Shown piece after piece: positions 16,399-25,072 of a stretch of DNA of 64,000 bases. The position numbers and the translations under genes are program-made. Source of the DNA: Elusimicrobiota bacterium (GTDB lineage: Bacteria; Elusimicrobiota; Elusimicrobia; FEN-1173); contig JADJJR010000001.1 in NCBI GenBank assembly GCA_016706425.1, positions 2,294,001 to 2,358,000 on the forward strand, read 5' to 3'. Position 1 is the first letter of the stretch; each line of letters opens with the position of its first letter. A model generated the notes under the pieces. That model saw only the letters and a program-made list of their open reading frames with translations. It was not told the DNA's origin and did no database searches.

Positions 16399-17775
16399 TC
16401 AGTGCGGCGACAACGCCGCCGCCCGCAGGGCCTCGTCCAAGGTGGCCGTCGGGACGATGGACAATCCGGGAGGGGCCGCGCGCGATCCGCCGGTCCGGGG
16501 CACGATCGCCCGGGTGAACCCCAATTTGGCCGCCTCGGCGAGGCGCTCCGTCACCTGGGGCACGGGGCGCAGTTCCCCGCCCAGGCCCACCTCGCCCAGC
16601 CACACGACGCCGCCGGGGACGGCGCGGTCCAAAGCCGCGCTGGCCACGGCCGCGCACAGGGCCAAGTCCGCGGCGGGCTCGCGCAGATCGATCCCCCCCG
16701 CCGCCTTGATGTAAACGTCCTGCGCGTCCAAATGAAAACCGCAACGCCGATCCAAAACAGCGACGAGCAACACCGCCCGGTTGTAATCCACCCCCGCGAC
16801 TTGGCGGCGCGGCGTCCCGAAGAGCGTGCGGGCCACCAGGGCCTGCACCTCGGCCAAGAGCGGCCGGGTGCCTTCCAGGGCGGCGAGGACCGCGGTGCCC
16901 GTCGGGGCCGCCCCGTCGCGCGCGCCCAAAAACAGCGCGGACGGGTTGGCGACCTCCATTAAGCCCTGCCCCGTCATTTCAAAAACGCCGATTTCATTGG
17001 TCGGCCCGAAACGGTTTTTGACGGCGCGCAACAACCGGTACACGTCCTGCCGTTCCGTCTCGAAATACAAAACGGTGTCCACCATGTGCTCCAAAACCCG
17101 CGGGCCCGCCAAATCCCCGTCTTTTGTGACATGGCCCAACAGGAACACCCCGATCCCCTGGCTCTTGGCGACGTGAACAAATTCGGCGGCGCATTCGCGA
17201 ATCTGGGCGACAGACCCCGCCGCCCCGGGCACCTCGCCCTTGACCAGGGTCTGGACCGAATCGACGACCACCGCGCCCGGGCGCAGGTCTTTGACCATTT
17301 CGATCACCCGGCCCAAATCGGTTTCGGAGGCGAACAACAAAGACGGGTTGTCCACCCCCACGCGGGCCGCGCGGCCCCGCACCTGCTCCGGCGATTCTTC
17401 CCCGGAAACGTACAACACCCGAAAATCCGCCTTGGCCAAACGGTCCGCCGCCTGCAGGATCAGGGTGGATTTGCCGATGCCCGGGGGCCCCCCCAGGAGA
17501 ACCAAAGAACCCGGCACCAGCCCGCCGCCCAGGACCCGGTCGAACTCCCCGAGGCCCGTGGCGCGCCGCGGCAGCGTGACCGATTGGATGTTGGCCAGGG
17601 GGGCCACCGCCGAAGAAAAGTCCGTGAGGCGACGCCCCGCCGACGGGCGCGCGGCGGTCTCGGCGCGCTCTTTCAAGGTGTTCCAGCGCCCGCAGGCGGG
17701 GCACTGCCCGGCCCATTTGGGCGTGTCGACCCCGCATTCCCCGCAGACGAACACCGTGCGGGTTTTGGTCTTCAC
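16399..17775 (-). CDS. radA: DNA repair protein RadA
   Basis: RecA-related helicase-like factor that promotes branch migration in recombination. An N-terminal C4 zinc finger (CGEC...CPAC, residues 11-28), Walker A GGPPGIGKST (about 94-103), the RadA signature KNRFG (about 252) and a C-terminal Lon-protease-like domain (about 300-458, AGGIDLREPAADLA) are visible. GTG start overlaps the stop of the bifunctional nuclease gene (GTGA). 41 bases separate it from the PIN/TRAM gene. Confidence 0.96.
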   Translation of the reverse strand: MKTKTRTVFVCGECGVDTPKWAGQCPACGRWNTLKERAETAARPSAGRRLTDFSSAVAPLANIQSVTLPRRATGLGEFDRVLGGGLVPGSLVLLGGPPGIGKSTLILQAADRLAKADFRVLYVSGEESPEQVRGRAARVGVDNPSLLFASETDLGRVIEMVKDLRPGAVVVDSVQTLVKGEVPGAAGSVAQIRECAAEFVHVAKSQGIGVFLLGHVTKDGDLAGPRVLEHMVDTVLYFETERQDVYRLLRAVKNRFGPTNEIGVFEMTGQGLMEVANPSALFLGARDGAAPTGTAVLAALEGTRPLLAEVQALVARTLFGTPRRQVAGVDYNRAVLLVAVLDRRCGFHLDAQDVYIKAAGGIDLREPAADLALCAAVASAALDRAVPGGVVWLGEVGLGGELRPVPQVTERLAEAAKLGFTRAIVPRTGGSRAAPPGLSIVPTATLDEALRAAALSPH

Positions 17776-18293
17776 GGCGCCTCGGTCCCGGGTTCTCCGG
17801 GGGCGTCGCTCTTTTTCTTCAAATCGCGGAAAAAGTCTTCGGGCGTCATGGTGTCGAGCTTTTTCTTGAAATCCTCCACCTCTTCGTCGCTGATCGGTTT
17901 AAGGAGCGGGGGACACGCCTCAAAAACAGCCTCGGCCACGAAGATCGGCCGGTTGCGGCGCACCGCCAGGGCGATGGAATCGGACGGCCGCGCGTCGAGC
18001 ACCAGCGGTCCCGCCGGGCGAGCCAGGTGGACCTCGGCGAAGAAGGTGCTGTCCTTGAGTTCCGTGATGACGACCTTGTCCAAGGTCGCCCCCAGCTTTT
18101 CCAGGGCGTCGAGCAAAAGATCGTGGGTCAAGGGGCGGGGAAATTTTTGGCCCGCCAGGGCCATGCCGATGGACCCGCCTTCGTACAAGCCGATCCAGAC
18201 GGGCAGAAGGCGCGGGCCGCTCACTTCCTCCAACACGAGCACGGCCTGTCCCCCAACATTCGCCAGGGAATAGATACGGGTTTCAACGGCCAT
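17772..18293 (-). CDS. Bifunctional nuclease family protein (DUF151)
   Basis: A 173-residue protein of the BFN/DUF151 family, recognised by LPVWIGLYEGGSIGMAL near the start and LDARPSDSIALAVR (about residues 98-111) in the core, followed by an acidic/basic helical tail. Some plant and bacterial relatives have RNase/DNase activity; the role here is unknown. It lies between mlaD and radA, one base after mlaD. Confidence 0.88.
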   Translation of the reverse strand: MAVETRIYSLANVGGQAVLVLEEVSGPRLLPVWIGLYEGGSIGMALAGQKFPRPLTHDLLLDALEKLGATLDKVVITELKDSTFFAEVHLARPAGPLVLDARPSDSIALAVRRNRPIFVAEAVFEACPPLLKPISDEEVEDFKKKLDTMTPEDFFRDLKKKSDAPGEPGTEAP

Positions 18294-18294
18294 T

Positions 18295-19659
18295 TCAACG
18301 CGCCAAGCCGACCAGCGCCAGAAGGAAGGCCAGGTCCTTGTCCTGGAACACCAGGTTGGCGTTGACGGTGAAATTTTTGCGCTCCGCCACGTCCTCCACC
18401 TGGGCGCCGATCCACAACCACGGGTCGATGGCTTTCACCCGCGCTCCCACGTTGTAGACGGGCTTGTCGAACGTTTGGCCCTGGAAGGACTCATCCCGGC
18501 CAAAATTGTAGGCCTCGGCTTCCAGCTCGAGACGCCGGTTCCACCCGGTGGACGCGGGCAACGGACGCAGCTTGAATCCCGCGCCCCCCGCCGATCGAAG
18601 AAGGCCGCCGTACAACGTCAGCGGCCCGAATTCGTGGCCCATGACGGCGGTGATGGTGTTGCGTTTTTCCAGGTCGGTGTCGGGCTCGGTCCGGTCCTGC
18701 CGCTCGCCCAAATTGTTTCCGCCAAGGTAATAGTACTTGCCCGGGCGGGGATACATGTAAATGCCCAGGTCCGGGTGCCAGCGGTCGTCCTCCATATCAA
18801 AGCGCTGGCGGTAGTCCCAATAGAGTTGTATCGAAGCGATGCGGTTGGTGAACCCCTGGAGGTCCTTGGTGGCCTTGTTGACGTTGCTCATGGTCTGGTC
18901 GAGGTTCTTGCCCAACTCGGGGTCGTTGACGAGACGGCCCAGCAAGCCCTCGCCCTTCTCCACGTTGGCCGCGATGCGATCCAGGCGTTCCGATATCGAC
19001 CGGAAATTGGCCAGGGCGATCTTCACGTCCTCTTTGCGTTCGCCGGTGATCTCCCGCAGGTCCGCCGCGACGCGGTTGGCGTTGGCCGAAAGCGCGCGGA
19101 TGTTGCGAACGATGTCGGCGATCTCGGTCCGTTGCTGGCCGATGGAGTCGGCCAGGGCCTTCGAGACCGTCTGGAAATTATTGACGGTTTGACGGAGGTT
19201 CTTGGTCAAAGACCCGTACTCGGGATCGTCTTTGAGAAGGTCCCCCAGCTTGGACATCACTTCGTCGAAAGAAAAGGACGCCGTGCCCTCAATCTCCTCG
19301 CCGGGGGCCAACACGCGGCCCTGGGGGTCGCCCAGGGTTAGGCCCAGGTATTTTGAACCGATCAGCCCCGTGGACGACACGCGGGCGCGGGCGCCCTGGT
19401 GCACGGCGATGGTTTTGCGGACCCGCACCTTGACCCGGGCGCGGTTGCCCGCCAAGGCAATGGTTTCGACCTTGCCCACCTCGACCCCGGCGACTTTTAC
19501 GGGCCCCTTTTCGGGAAGGCCTTCGGCGCTGTCGAACAGAACGTACAGGGGGTACGTGCCGTGGAACTGAACGTCCCCCAGCACCAGCACCCCGAAGGCG
19601 AAGAGCATGGTCCCCGCCAAGGTGAACAGTCCGACTTTTGTCTCTATGGAAACGCTCAT
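18295..19659 (-). CDS. mlaD: MCE-domain lipid transport protein (MlaD-like) with long C-terminal beta region
   Basis: Periplasmic substrate-binding part of a Mla-type lipid transporter, anchored by one N-terminal helix (about residues 10-28). The MCE domain (about 36-115) contains VKVAGVEVGKV and SSTGLIGSKYLGL. A long amphipathic helical region (about 130-270) follows. Residues about 275-454 are unusual: rich in aromatic and alternating residues (YWDYRQRF, GIYMYPRPGKYYYLGG, LELEAEAYNF) as in beta-barrel or membrane-associated beta structures. Typical MlaD proteins are 150-350 residues. ATG overlaps the mlaF stop. Confidence 0.9.
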   Translation of the reverse strand: MSVSIETKVGLFTLAGTMLFAFGVLVLGDVQFHGTYPLYVLFDSAEGLPEKGPVKVAGVEVGKVETIALAGNRARVKVRVRKTIAVHQGARARVSSTGLIGSKYLGLTLGDPQGRVLAPGEEIEGTASFSFDEVMSKLGDLLKDDPEYGSLTKNLRQTVNNFQTVSKALADSIGQQRTEIADIVRNIRALSANANRVAADLREITGERKEDVKIALANFRSISERLDRIAANVEKGEGLLGRLVNDPELGKNLDQTMSNVNKATKDLQGFTNRIASIQLYWDYRQRFDMEDDRWHPDLGIYMYPRPGKYYYLGGNNLGERQDRTEPDTDLEKRNTITAVMGHEFGPLTLYGGLLRSAGGAGFKLRPLPASTGWNRRLELEAEAYNFGRDESFQGQTFDKPVYNVGARVKAIDPWLWIGAQVEDVAERKNFTVNANLVFQDKDLAFLLALVGLAR

Positions 19660-20420
19660 ACGTGCGACCTCACCGGCATTTGGATCGGGCCCTGGGACGA
19701 TCCCGTGATGAACTGATGCACCAAAGGGTTGGCGGAGGATTGAATTTCCGCCGGCGTTCCGGCCTGCACCAACCGCCCCTCGTGCACCATGGCGATGCGG
19801 TTGGACACCTTGTAGGCCGATTTCATGTCGTGCGTGACCACGATGGACGTGATGTTGAGCTTCTCCCGGATCCCCACAATGAGATCGTTGATCACGTCCG
19901 ACATGATGGGATCGAGCCCCGTGGTCGGCTCATCGTACATAATGTATTCGGGTTCGTGGGCGATGGCCCGGGCCAAACCCACGCGTTTTTTCATCCCGCC
20001 GGACAATTCCGCCGGTTTCAAAAAAGCCACCTCGGACCGCAGGCCCACCAACCCGAGGCACCGCTCGACGATTTCGTCGCCGCGGGACAATTCTTGGGGC
20101 TTCAAATTCCGGATCCCGAACAGGATGTTTTCGGCCACCGTCAACGAATCGAACAACGCGGCGCCTTGGAAAAGAAAGCCGAACTTGCGCTGCACGGCCG
20201 CCAAGGCCTCTTCGTCCATGTCGGTCGTTTCTTCGTTGTCGACCCACACGCGGCCGCGGTCGGGCTTCAACAACCCCACCATAATTTTGAGCGTCACGCT
20301 CTTGCCCGTGCCGGAACCGCCGATGATGGTGAGCGTTTCGCCCTGCCGGACTTCCAGGTCCAAACCGCGCAACACACGGTTTTGTCCGAAGGCCTTGTGG
20401 ACCCCTTCGAGCCGGATCAT
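19656..20420 (-). CDS. mlaF: Lipid transport ABC ATPase MlaF
   Basis: Cytoplasmic ATPase (254 residues) powering the MlaE/MlaD lipid transporter. Walker A GGSGTGKS (about residues 37-44), signature LSGGMKKRVGLARAI (about 138-152) and Walker B YIMYDEPTTGLDP are intact; the H-loop is VVTHDM. The ATG at 20420 overlaps the mlaE stop (ATGA); the frame is open upstream but that part lies over mlaE. Gene order mlaE-mlaF-mlaD; mlaB and mlaC are not seen nearby. Confidence 0.95.
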   Translation of the reverse strand: MIRLEGVHKAFGQNRVLRGLDLEVRQGETLTIIGGSGTGKSVTLKIMVGLLKPDRGRVWVDNEETTDMDEEALAAVQRKFGFLFQGAALFDSLTVAENILFGIRNLKPQELSRGDEIVERCLGLVGLRSEVAFLKPAELSGGMKKRVGLARAIAHEPEYIMYDEPTTGLDPIMSDVINDLIVGIREKLNITSIVVTHDMKSAYKVSNRIAMVHEGRLVQAGTPAEIQSSANPLVHQFITGSSQGPIQMPVRSHV

Positions 20421-21211
20421 CCGATGCCCACCGACACCAGGAACGCGCTCAAAAAATAGTCGCTCACCAAGATAAAGACCATGCTGACCACGACGGCGCT
20501 CGTGGTCGCCTGCCCCACCCCCTCGGCGCCCCCGGAGGTGCGCAGGCCTTTGTAACAGGCCGTGGTGACGATGATGAGAGCGTAGGCCACGGACTTTATC
20601 AATCCGTGCATGGCGCCCTCCAATTCGATGGCTTTGATCTCGTCCCAATAAACAGACGTGGGCACATCCAGACGCAAATGCGCCACCAGGTAGCCGCCCA
20701 AGATGCCGATCACGTCGGCGTAGACCGTAAGGAGGGGCACCATGAGGAGGCAGGCCAAAAAGCGCGGGACCACCAGGTAACGCACGGGGTTGGTCCCCAG
20801 GGTGCGCAGGGCGTCCACCTGCTCCGTCACGTTCATGGTGCCGATTTCGGCTGCGATGGAGGCGCCCACCCGGCCGGCCACGACGACGGCCGTCAACACC
20901 GGTCCCAGTTCTTTCAGCAGAGACAGCCCCACCACGGAGCCCACGTACAAGGGTTCGTTAAACACCTTGGCGAAGGAGTACCCGGTCTGCAGGGCCAGCA
21001 CCATGCCCGTGAAAAGCGCCGTGAGGCTCGTCACGGGGAAGGATTGGACGCCGACCTCCAACATTTGAGCGAAGATGTTGCGCGTGTCGAGGGGCGCCTT
21101 GACGATCCAATAGACGGTTCGCCGCAACAACGCCACCACGTTGCCGATCGTCTCCGCCAGGTCCAGAACCTGCCGGGCGAGCAGTTTCAGGGGGGCGAGC
21201 AGGGGCCTCAC
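20417..21211 (-). CDS. mlaE: Lipid transport ABC permease MlaE
   Basis: Inner-membrane permease (264 residues) with five hydrophobic segments. Family motifs VVVAGRVGASIAAEIGTMNV (about residues 112-131) and QVDALRTLGTNPVRYLVVPR are present. The GTG at 21211 overlaps the alr stop (GTGA); longer in-frame starts would lie inside alr and add unconserved sequence. Works with MlaF and MlaD just downstream to move phospholipids between the membranes. Confidence 0.95.
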   Translation of the reverse strand: MRPLLAPLKLLARQVLDLAETIGNVVALLRRTVYWIVKAPLDTRNIFAQMLEVGVQSFPVTSLTALFTGMVLALQTGYSFAKVFNEPLYVGSVVGLSLLKELGPVLTAVVVAGRVGASIAAEIGTMNVTEQVDALRTLGTNPVRYLVVPRFLACLLMVPLLTVYADVIGILGGYLVAHLRLDVPTSVYWDEIKAIELEGAMHGLIKSVAYALIIVTTACYKGLRTSGGAEGVGQATTSAVVVSMVFILVSDYFLSAFLVSVGIG

Positions 21212-22329
21212 GCGCTCCCCCGCACGACGCGGGGCACCCGGCGGGAAATCCCGCAGAGCGTCTCGTAGGGAATCGTGCCCGCGGCCGCCGCCATGTCTTC
21301 GACGGTGAGGCGGTGTCGGCCCTGGGCGCCGATCAGCACGGCCTCGGCCCCGGGTTCCACGGCGGGCACGCCCGTCACGTCCACCAAAATTTGATCCATG
21401 GTGACCCGCCCCACCACCGGGCAGCGGCGTCCGCCGACGAGGACCGTCCCTCGGTTGGAGAGCGCGCGGGCGTAGCCGTCGGCGTAGCCCACCGGGAGGG
21501 TGGCGATGCGCGAGCGGCGTCGGGCCCGCCAAGCCCACCCGTAAGACAGGGGGGTGCCGGCCCGAACCGTCTTCACAAAGACCACGCGGCTCTTCCAGGA
21601 CAACACGGGTTGCAACAGAGGCCGCCGGGGCGCCGCGCCCAGGGACACGCCGTAAAGCGCGAGCCCCGGCCTGACGAGATCCATCCACGTGGCGGGCTGG
21701 GTCAAGAGTCCCTGGGAATTGGCAACGTGCCGCAGGCCGCCGGAGAAACCCGCGACGGCTTCGCCAAAAGATTTGAGCTGGACGGCCGTGGCGGCGGGGT
21801 TGTCGGCGCAGGCCAGATGGGTGAACACCCCCTCGACGCGCAGCCAGGGGTTGGCGGCCCAAACGGGCAGGACGTCCCGGGCCGTGGCCGGGGCGAGCCC
21901 GATCCGCCCCATGCCGGTGTCCACTTTGACGTGGCAGGCCACGGAGCGGCGGCGCCGGGCGGCGCGACGCGACAAAGCCAAGGCCGACGCGCGGCCCGCC
22001 ACCGTCGGCGTCAAGCCCCGCTCCAAAACGACGTCGTAGCTCTCAAAGGGATAGAGGCTGCCCAGGAGGAGGATTCGCTCGCGGACGCCGGCGTCGCGGA
22101 GCGCGACGCCCTCCTCCACGGAAGAGACGCCGAACCCCCACAGGCGTTCGCCCAATTGGGCTCCGGCGGCGGCCCGCGCCAAGGTCGAAGCCCCGTGCCC
22201 GTAGGCGTCCGCCTTGAGAACGGCCATCAATTTCACCCGACGGGGGAGGAACGCCGCCAGGGCGCGCAGGTTGTGCTTGAATGCCCCCGGGTCGATGTCC
22301 GCCCAGGTCGGGCGCCAGAAGGAGGCCAT
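21208..22329 (-). CDS. alr: Alanine racemase
   Basis: PLP enzyme making D-alanine for peptidoglycan, 373 residues. The PLP lysine is in VLKADAYGHG (about residue 39); the second catalytic residue, Tyr, is in PLSYGWAW (about 257), and GYADGY and GRVTMDQ follow. The gene lies between dnaB and mlaE, 36 bases after dnaB. Confidence 0.96.
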   Translation of the reverse strand: MASFWRPTWADIDPGAFKHNLRALAAFLPRRVKLMAVLKADAYGHGASTLARAAAGAQLGERLWGFGVSSVEEGVALRDAGVRERILLLGSLYPFESYDVVLERGLTPTVAGRASALALSRRAARRRRSVACHVKVDTGMGRIGLAPATARDVLPVWAANPWLRVEGVFTHLACADNPAATAVQLKSFGEAVAGFSGGLRHVANSQGLLTQPATWMDLVRPGLALYGVSLGAAPRRPLLQPVLSWKSRVVFVKTVRAGTPLSYGWAWRARRRSRIATLPVGYADGYARALSNRGTVLVGGRRCPVVGRVTMDQILVDVTGVPAVEPGAEAVLIGAQGRHRLTVEDMAAAAGTIPYETLCGISRRVPRVVRGSA

Positions 22330-22365
22330 GGGTGAATTATCGCTTTTTCGGCAAACAACGCGCCG

Positions 22366-23751
22366 CTAGAAATTTTCCCCTTCGGGAGCGGGGTCGACGA
22401 ATTTGGTGTATTCCGAGAGGAAATTGAGGTCCACGTCGCCGATGGGGCCGTTCCGCTGTTTGAGGACGAACAGCTTCGCCTTGCCCTTGAGGTCCGGGTC
22501 GTCGCGTCGGTACACCTCTTCGCGGAAAATGGCGGCCACGACGTCGGCGTCCTGTTCCAGGGCCCCCGATTCGCGCAGGTCGGACAACTGGGGGCGCCCC
22601 TCGCGGCCGCGGTCCTCGGGCCGCCGGTTGAGCTGCGACAGCGCGATCACCGGCACTTGGAGCTCCCGGGCAAGCGCTTTGATGGAACGCGAAATTTCTG
22701 AAATTTCCTGTTGGCGGCTCTCGACGGCCCCGCCGCCGTGCAACAGCTGGATGTAGTCGATCACGATCAGGGCCAGGGGGTTGTTCTTTTGGTTCATCTC
22801 GTGGGCCCAGCGGCGGGCCGAGCCGCGGATATCGAGGATCGACGGGCTCGTCGAAAAATCGAAATAGAGGGGCGCCGAGGCGATCTGGCTGGCGACGTTG
22901 GTGATGGTGGGCCAACTCTTGCGCGACAGGAAGCCCTCGCGCACGCTGCGCACGTTGATGCGCGCCTGACTGCACAGGAGCCGGAGGCCGATTTCCTGCT
23001 CGCTCATTTCCAAGGAGAAAAAGACCACCGGCCGTTTTTCCTTGATGGCCACGTGCTCGGCGATGTTGAGGCAGAAGGCCGTCTTGCCCATGGAGGGCCG
23101 GCCCGCGATGATGACCAGGTTGGCGGGCTGAAGGCCCGAGGTCATTTTATCGAGCTCGGCGAAACCGGTGGGCACGCCCGTCATGAGCTTGTTCGACTCC
23201 GCCATTTTCTCGAGGGTGGTGACCGCGGTCTGCATGAGGGTCCCCGCGGAGGTCATGCCCTTGGTGGCGCGGGCCTGGGCGAGGATGAAGAATTTCTGCT
23301 GGGCCCGGTCGAGGAGCGTCTGGGCGTCGTCCTGGGGCGCGTGGGATTCGGCCGCCACCTCGCGGGCGATGGCGATCATGTGGCGCAGAAGGGATTTTTC
23401 GCGGACGATGCGGGCGTAGTGCTCGACGTGGAGCGCCGAGGGCACCAGGTTGGTCAGGTCGAAAAGGAACGGGCGGGCGGCGCCGCCGCCGGTGCGCTCC
23501 AACTCGTCGCCCACGGTGACCACGTCCGCGGTGACGTTGCGGTCGTGGAGGGCGCGGACGGCCGAAAAGACCCGGCGGTGGGTCTCGTCGTAAAAGTCCT
23601 CCTCGCGGAGGAGGTCCAGGGCCTTGAGCAGCGACTCCTTCTCCACCAACATGCTCCCCAGGACCGCCATTTCGGCTTCCCGGCTTTGGGGCGGGAGGCC
23701 GTCGGCGGCCGCGGGCGCGCGCGGCGGGGCGAAGGTGTCGGGCGTGGCCAC
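22366..23751 (-). CDS. dnaB: Replicative DNA helicase DnaB
   Basis: Hexameric helicase that opens the replication fork, 461 residues. The N-terminal helical domain starts PPQSREAEMAVLGSM; the RecA-like domain has Walker A AGRPSMGKT (about residue 208), FFSLEMS, Walker B-type LIVIDYIQLL and VIALSQLNR. I chose the GTG at 23751; upstream in-frame sequence lies over rplI and is not DnaB-like. It follows rplI by 16 bases, in the common rpsF-ssb-rpsR-rplI-dnaB arrangement. Confidence 0.94.
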   Translation of the reverse strand: MATPDTFAPPRAPAAADGLPPQSREAEMAVLGSMLVEKESLLKALDLLREEDFYDETHRRVFSAVRALHDRNVTADVVTVGDELERTGGGAARPFLFDLTNLVPSALHVEHYARIVREKSLLRHMIAIAREVAAESHAPQDDAQTLLDRAQQKFFILAQARATKGMTSAGTLMQTAVTTLEKMAESNKLMTGVPTGFAELDKMTSGLQPANLVIIAGRPSMGKTAFCLNIAEHVAIKEKRPVVFFSLEMSEQEIGLRLLCSQARINVRSVREGFLSRKSWPTITNVASQIASAPLYFDFSTSPSILDIRGSARRWAHEMNQKNNPLALIVIDYIQLLHGGGAVESRQQEISEISRSIKALARELQVPVIALSQLNRRPEDRGREGRPQLSDLRESGALEQDADVVAAIFREEVYRRDDPDLKGKAKLFVLKQRNGPIGDVDLNFLSEYTKFVDPAPEGENF

Positions 23752-23767
23752 GGGACCCCGCGGGGGG

Positions 23768-24220
23768 TTACCCCGCGGCCTGGACCTGGATCTTGAAGGT
23801 CGCGCGGACCTGGGGGTGCAGGCGGACCGCGCCCTGGAACTCGCCGGTGGTCCGGATGATTTCGCGGATTTCCACCCAGCGGCGGTCCACGGTGACGCCG
23901 CTCTTGGCGAAGGCGTCGGCCACATCGGCCGTGGACACGGAGCCGAACAACTTGCCGTCCTGGCCCGCGCGCGCGGTGATGCCGATCGTCACGTCCTGGA
24001 TGCCCTTGGCCTTTTCCTGGGCGGCGGCGAGCTTTTCTTTCCGCTCGGCGTCCACCTTGTCTTTCTTGGCGTCCCAGATGAGGCGGGCCCGCTCGCTGGC
24101 CGGTACGGCCAGGCGGCGCGGAATCAGGTAGTTCCGGGCGTAGCCCGGGGACACTTCCTTGACGTCGCCGGCGACGCCGAGGTTGGGAATGTCTTGTTGA
24201 AGGATGATTTTTGTTTTCAT
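23768..24220 (-). CDS. rplI: 50S ribosomal protein L9
   Basis: L9 (150 residues) binds 23S rRNA at the base of the L1 stalk. The N-terminal domain is MKTKIILQQDIPNLGVAGDVKEV with the PGYARNYLIP signature; a long central helix (about 40-75) joins it to the C-terminal domain with KLFGSVS. Four bases separate it from rpsR. Confidence 0.97.
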   Translation of the reverse strand: MKTKIILQQDIPNLGVAGDVKEVSPGYARNYLIPRRLAVPASERARLIWDAKKDKVDAERKEKLAAAQEKAKGIQDVTIGITARAGQDGKLFGSVSTADVADAFAKSGVTVDRRWVEIREIIRTTGEFQGAVRLHPQVRATFKIQVQAAG

Positions 24221-24224
24221 GGCG

Positions 24225-24614
24225 CTATTCCCCCGTGTAGGGCAACAGGGCCAGGGCGCGGGCGAGCTTGATGGCGCGCGTCAGTTGGCGCTGGTGCCGG
24301 GCGCAGTTGCCGGTGGTTCGGCCGCCCAGGATTTTCCCGCGGGCCGTCAAAAAGCCGCGCAGGACGGGAATCGCCTTGTAATCCACATCGGCGGTTTTTT
24401 CCGCGCAAAAACGGCACACCTTGCGACGGGGCAGGGGCCGGCCGCGACGTCCGCCGGGACCGCCCGCTTGGGGGCGACCGCCGGGTCCGCCGGGTCGGGG
24501 GCCGAAACCCGGACGACCGCCGGGTCGGGGGGCGCCGGAGGCGCCGGGGCGCGGCGCCGCGGACGGCGCCGCCGGTTTGTCCGCCTGGGGGGCGGTGGGA
24601 TTGGTTTCGCTCAT
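24225..24614 (-). CDS. rpsR: 30S ribosomal protein S18 with long N-terminal extension
   Basis: The S18 core occupies about residues 63-129 (KVCRFC, DYKAIPVLRGFLTARGKI, GNCARHQRQLTRAIKLAR). The cysteines at VCRFC and NCARH fit a zinc-binding form of S18. In front is an unusual extension of about 60 residues of Pro, Gly, Arg and Ala, roughly doubling the common 70-80 residue length. The ATG at 24614 has AAGGAGAG upstream, supporting the long form. S18 pairs with S6 on the 30S platform; rpsF is two genes upstream. Confidence 0.93.
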   Translation of the reverse strand: MSETNPTAPQADKPAAPSAAPRPGASGAPRPGGRPGFGPRPGGPGGRPQAGGPGGRRGRPLPRRKVCRFCAEKTADVDYKAIPVLRGFLTARGKILGGRTTGNCARHQRQLTRAIKLARALALLPYTGE

Positions 24615-24625
24615 GGCTTCTCTCC

Positions 24626-25072
24626 TTAAAAGGGAACGTCTTCCGTGGTGACGGGCGCGTCGCCCATCGCCGCGTCCGCGGGCGCTTCATCGCTCGCGGG
24701 GGCCGGTTCGCCGGGGGTGCCCTCGGCGCGCTCCAGAAACTGCACGCGCAGGGCTTCGATCTCGAGGCCGGACCGTTTTTGGCCGTCCTTGGTCTCCCAG
24801 GATTTGCTCTTAAGGCGCCCCTCCACATAGACGGGGTTGCCTTTCTTTAATTTTTCGCCGCAACGCTGGCCGGCTTCGCGCCACACGACAACGGGAATAA
24901 AGGACGTGTCGTCCTTCCATTCGCCGGTTTTGTCTTTGTAGCGGCGGTTGACGGCCAGGTCGAACCGGCAGACGGGCAATCCGGAGGTGGTGAAACGCAG
25001 CTCCGGGTCCCGGGTGAGCCGGCCGACCAGTTGCGCGTTATTGAGCTGGAGCAGGCGCAGGAGCGCTGGCAT
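24626..25072 (-). CDS. ssb: Single-stranded DNA-binding protein
   Basis: SSB of 148 residues. OB fold about residues 9-115 (LNNAQLVGRLTRDPELRFT, FIPVVVWREAGQRCGE, VYVEGRLKS); a Pro/Ala/acidic linker then ends in EDVPF, matching the acidic protein-interaction tip DDIPF. The ATG at 25072 makes the gene overlap the rpsF end by 35 bases; the first eight residues (MPALLRLL) are not typical, so a slightly later start is possible. Confidence 0.95.
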   Translation of the reverse strand: MPALLRLLQLNNAQLVGRLTRDPELRFTTSGLPVCRFDLAVNRRYKDKTGEWKDDTSFIPVVVWREAGQRCGEKLKKGNPVYVEGRLKSKSWETKDGQKRSGLEIEALRVQFLERAEGTPGEPAPASDEAPADAAMGDAPVTTEDVPF

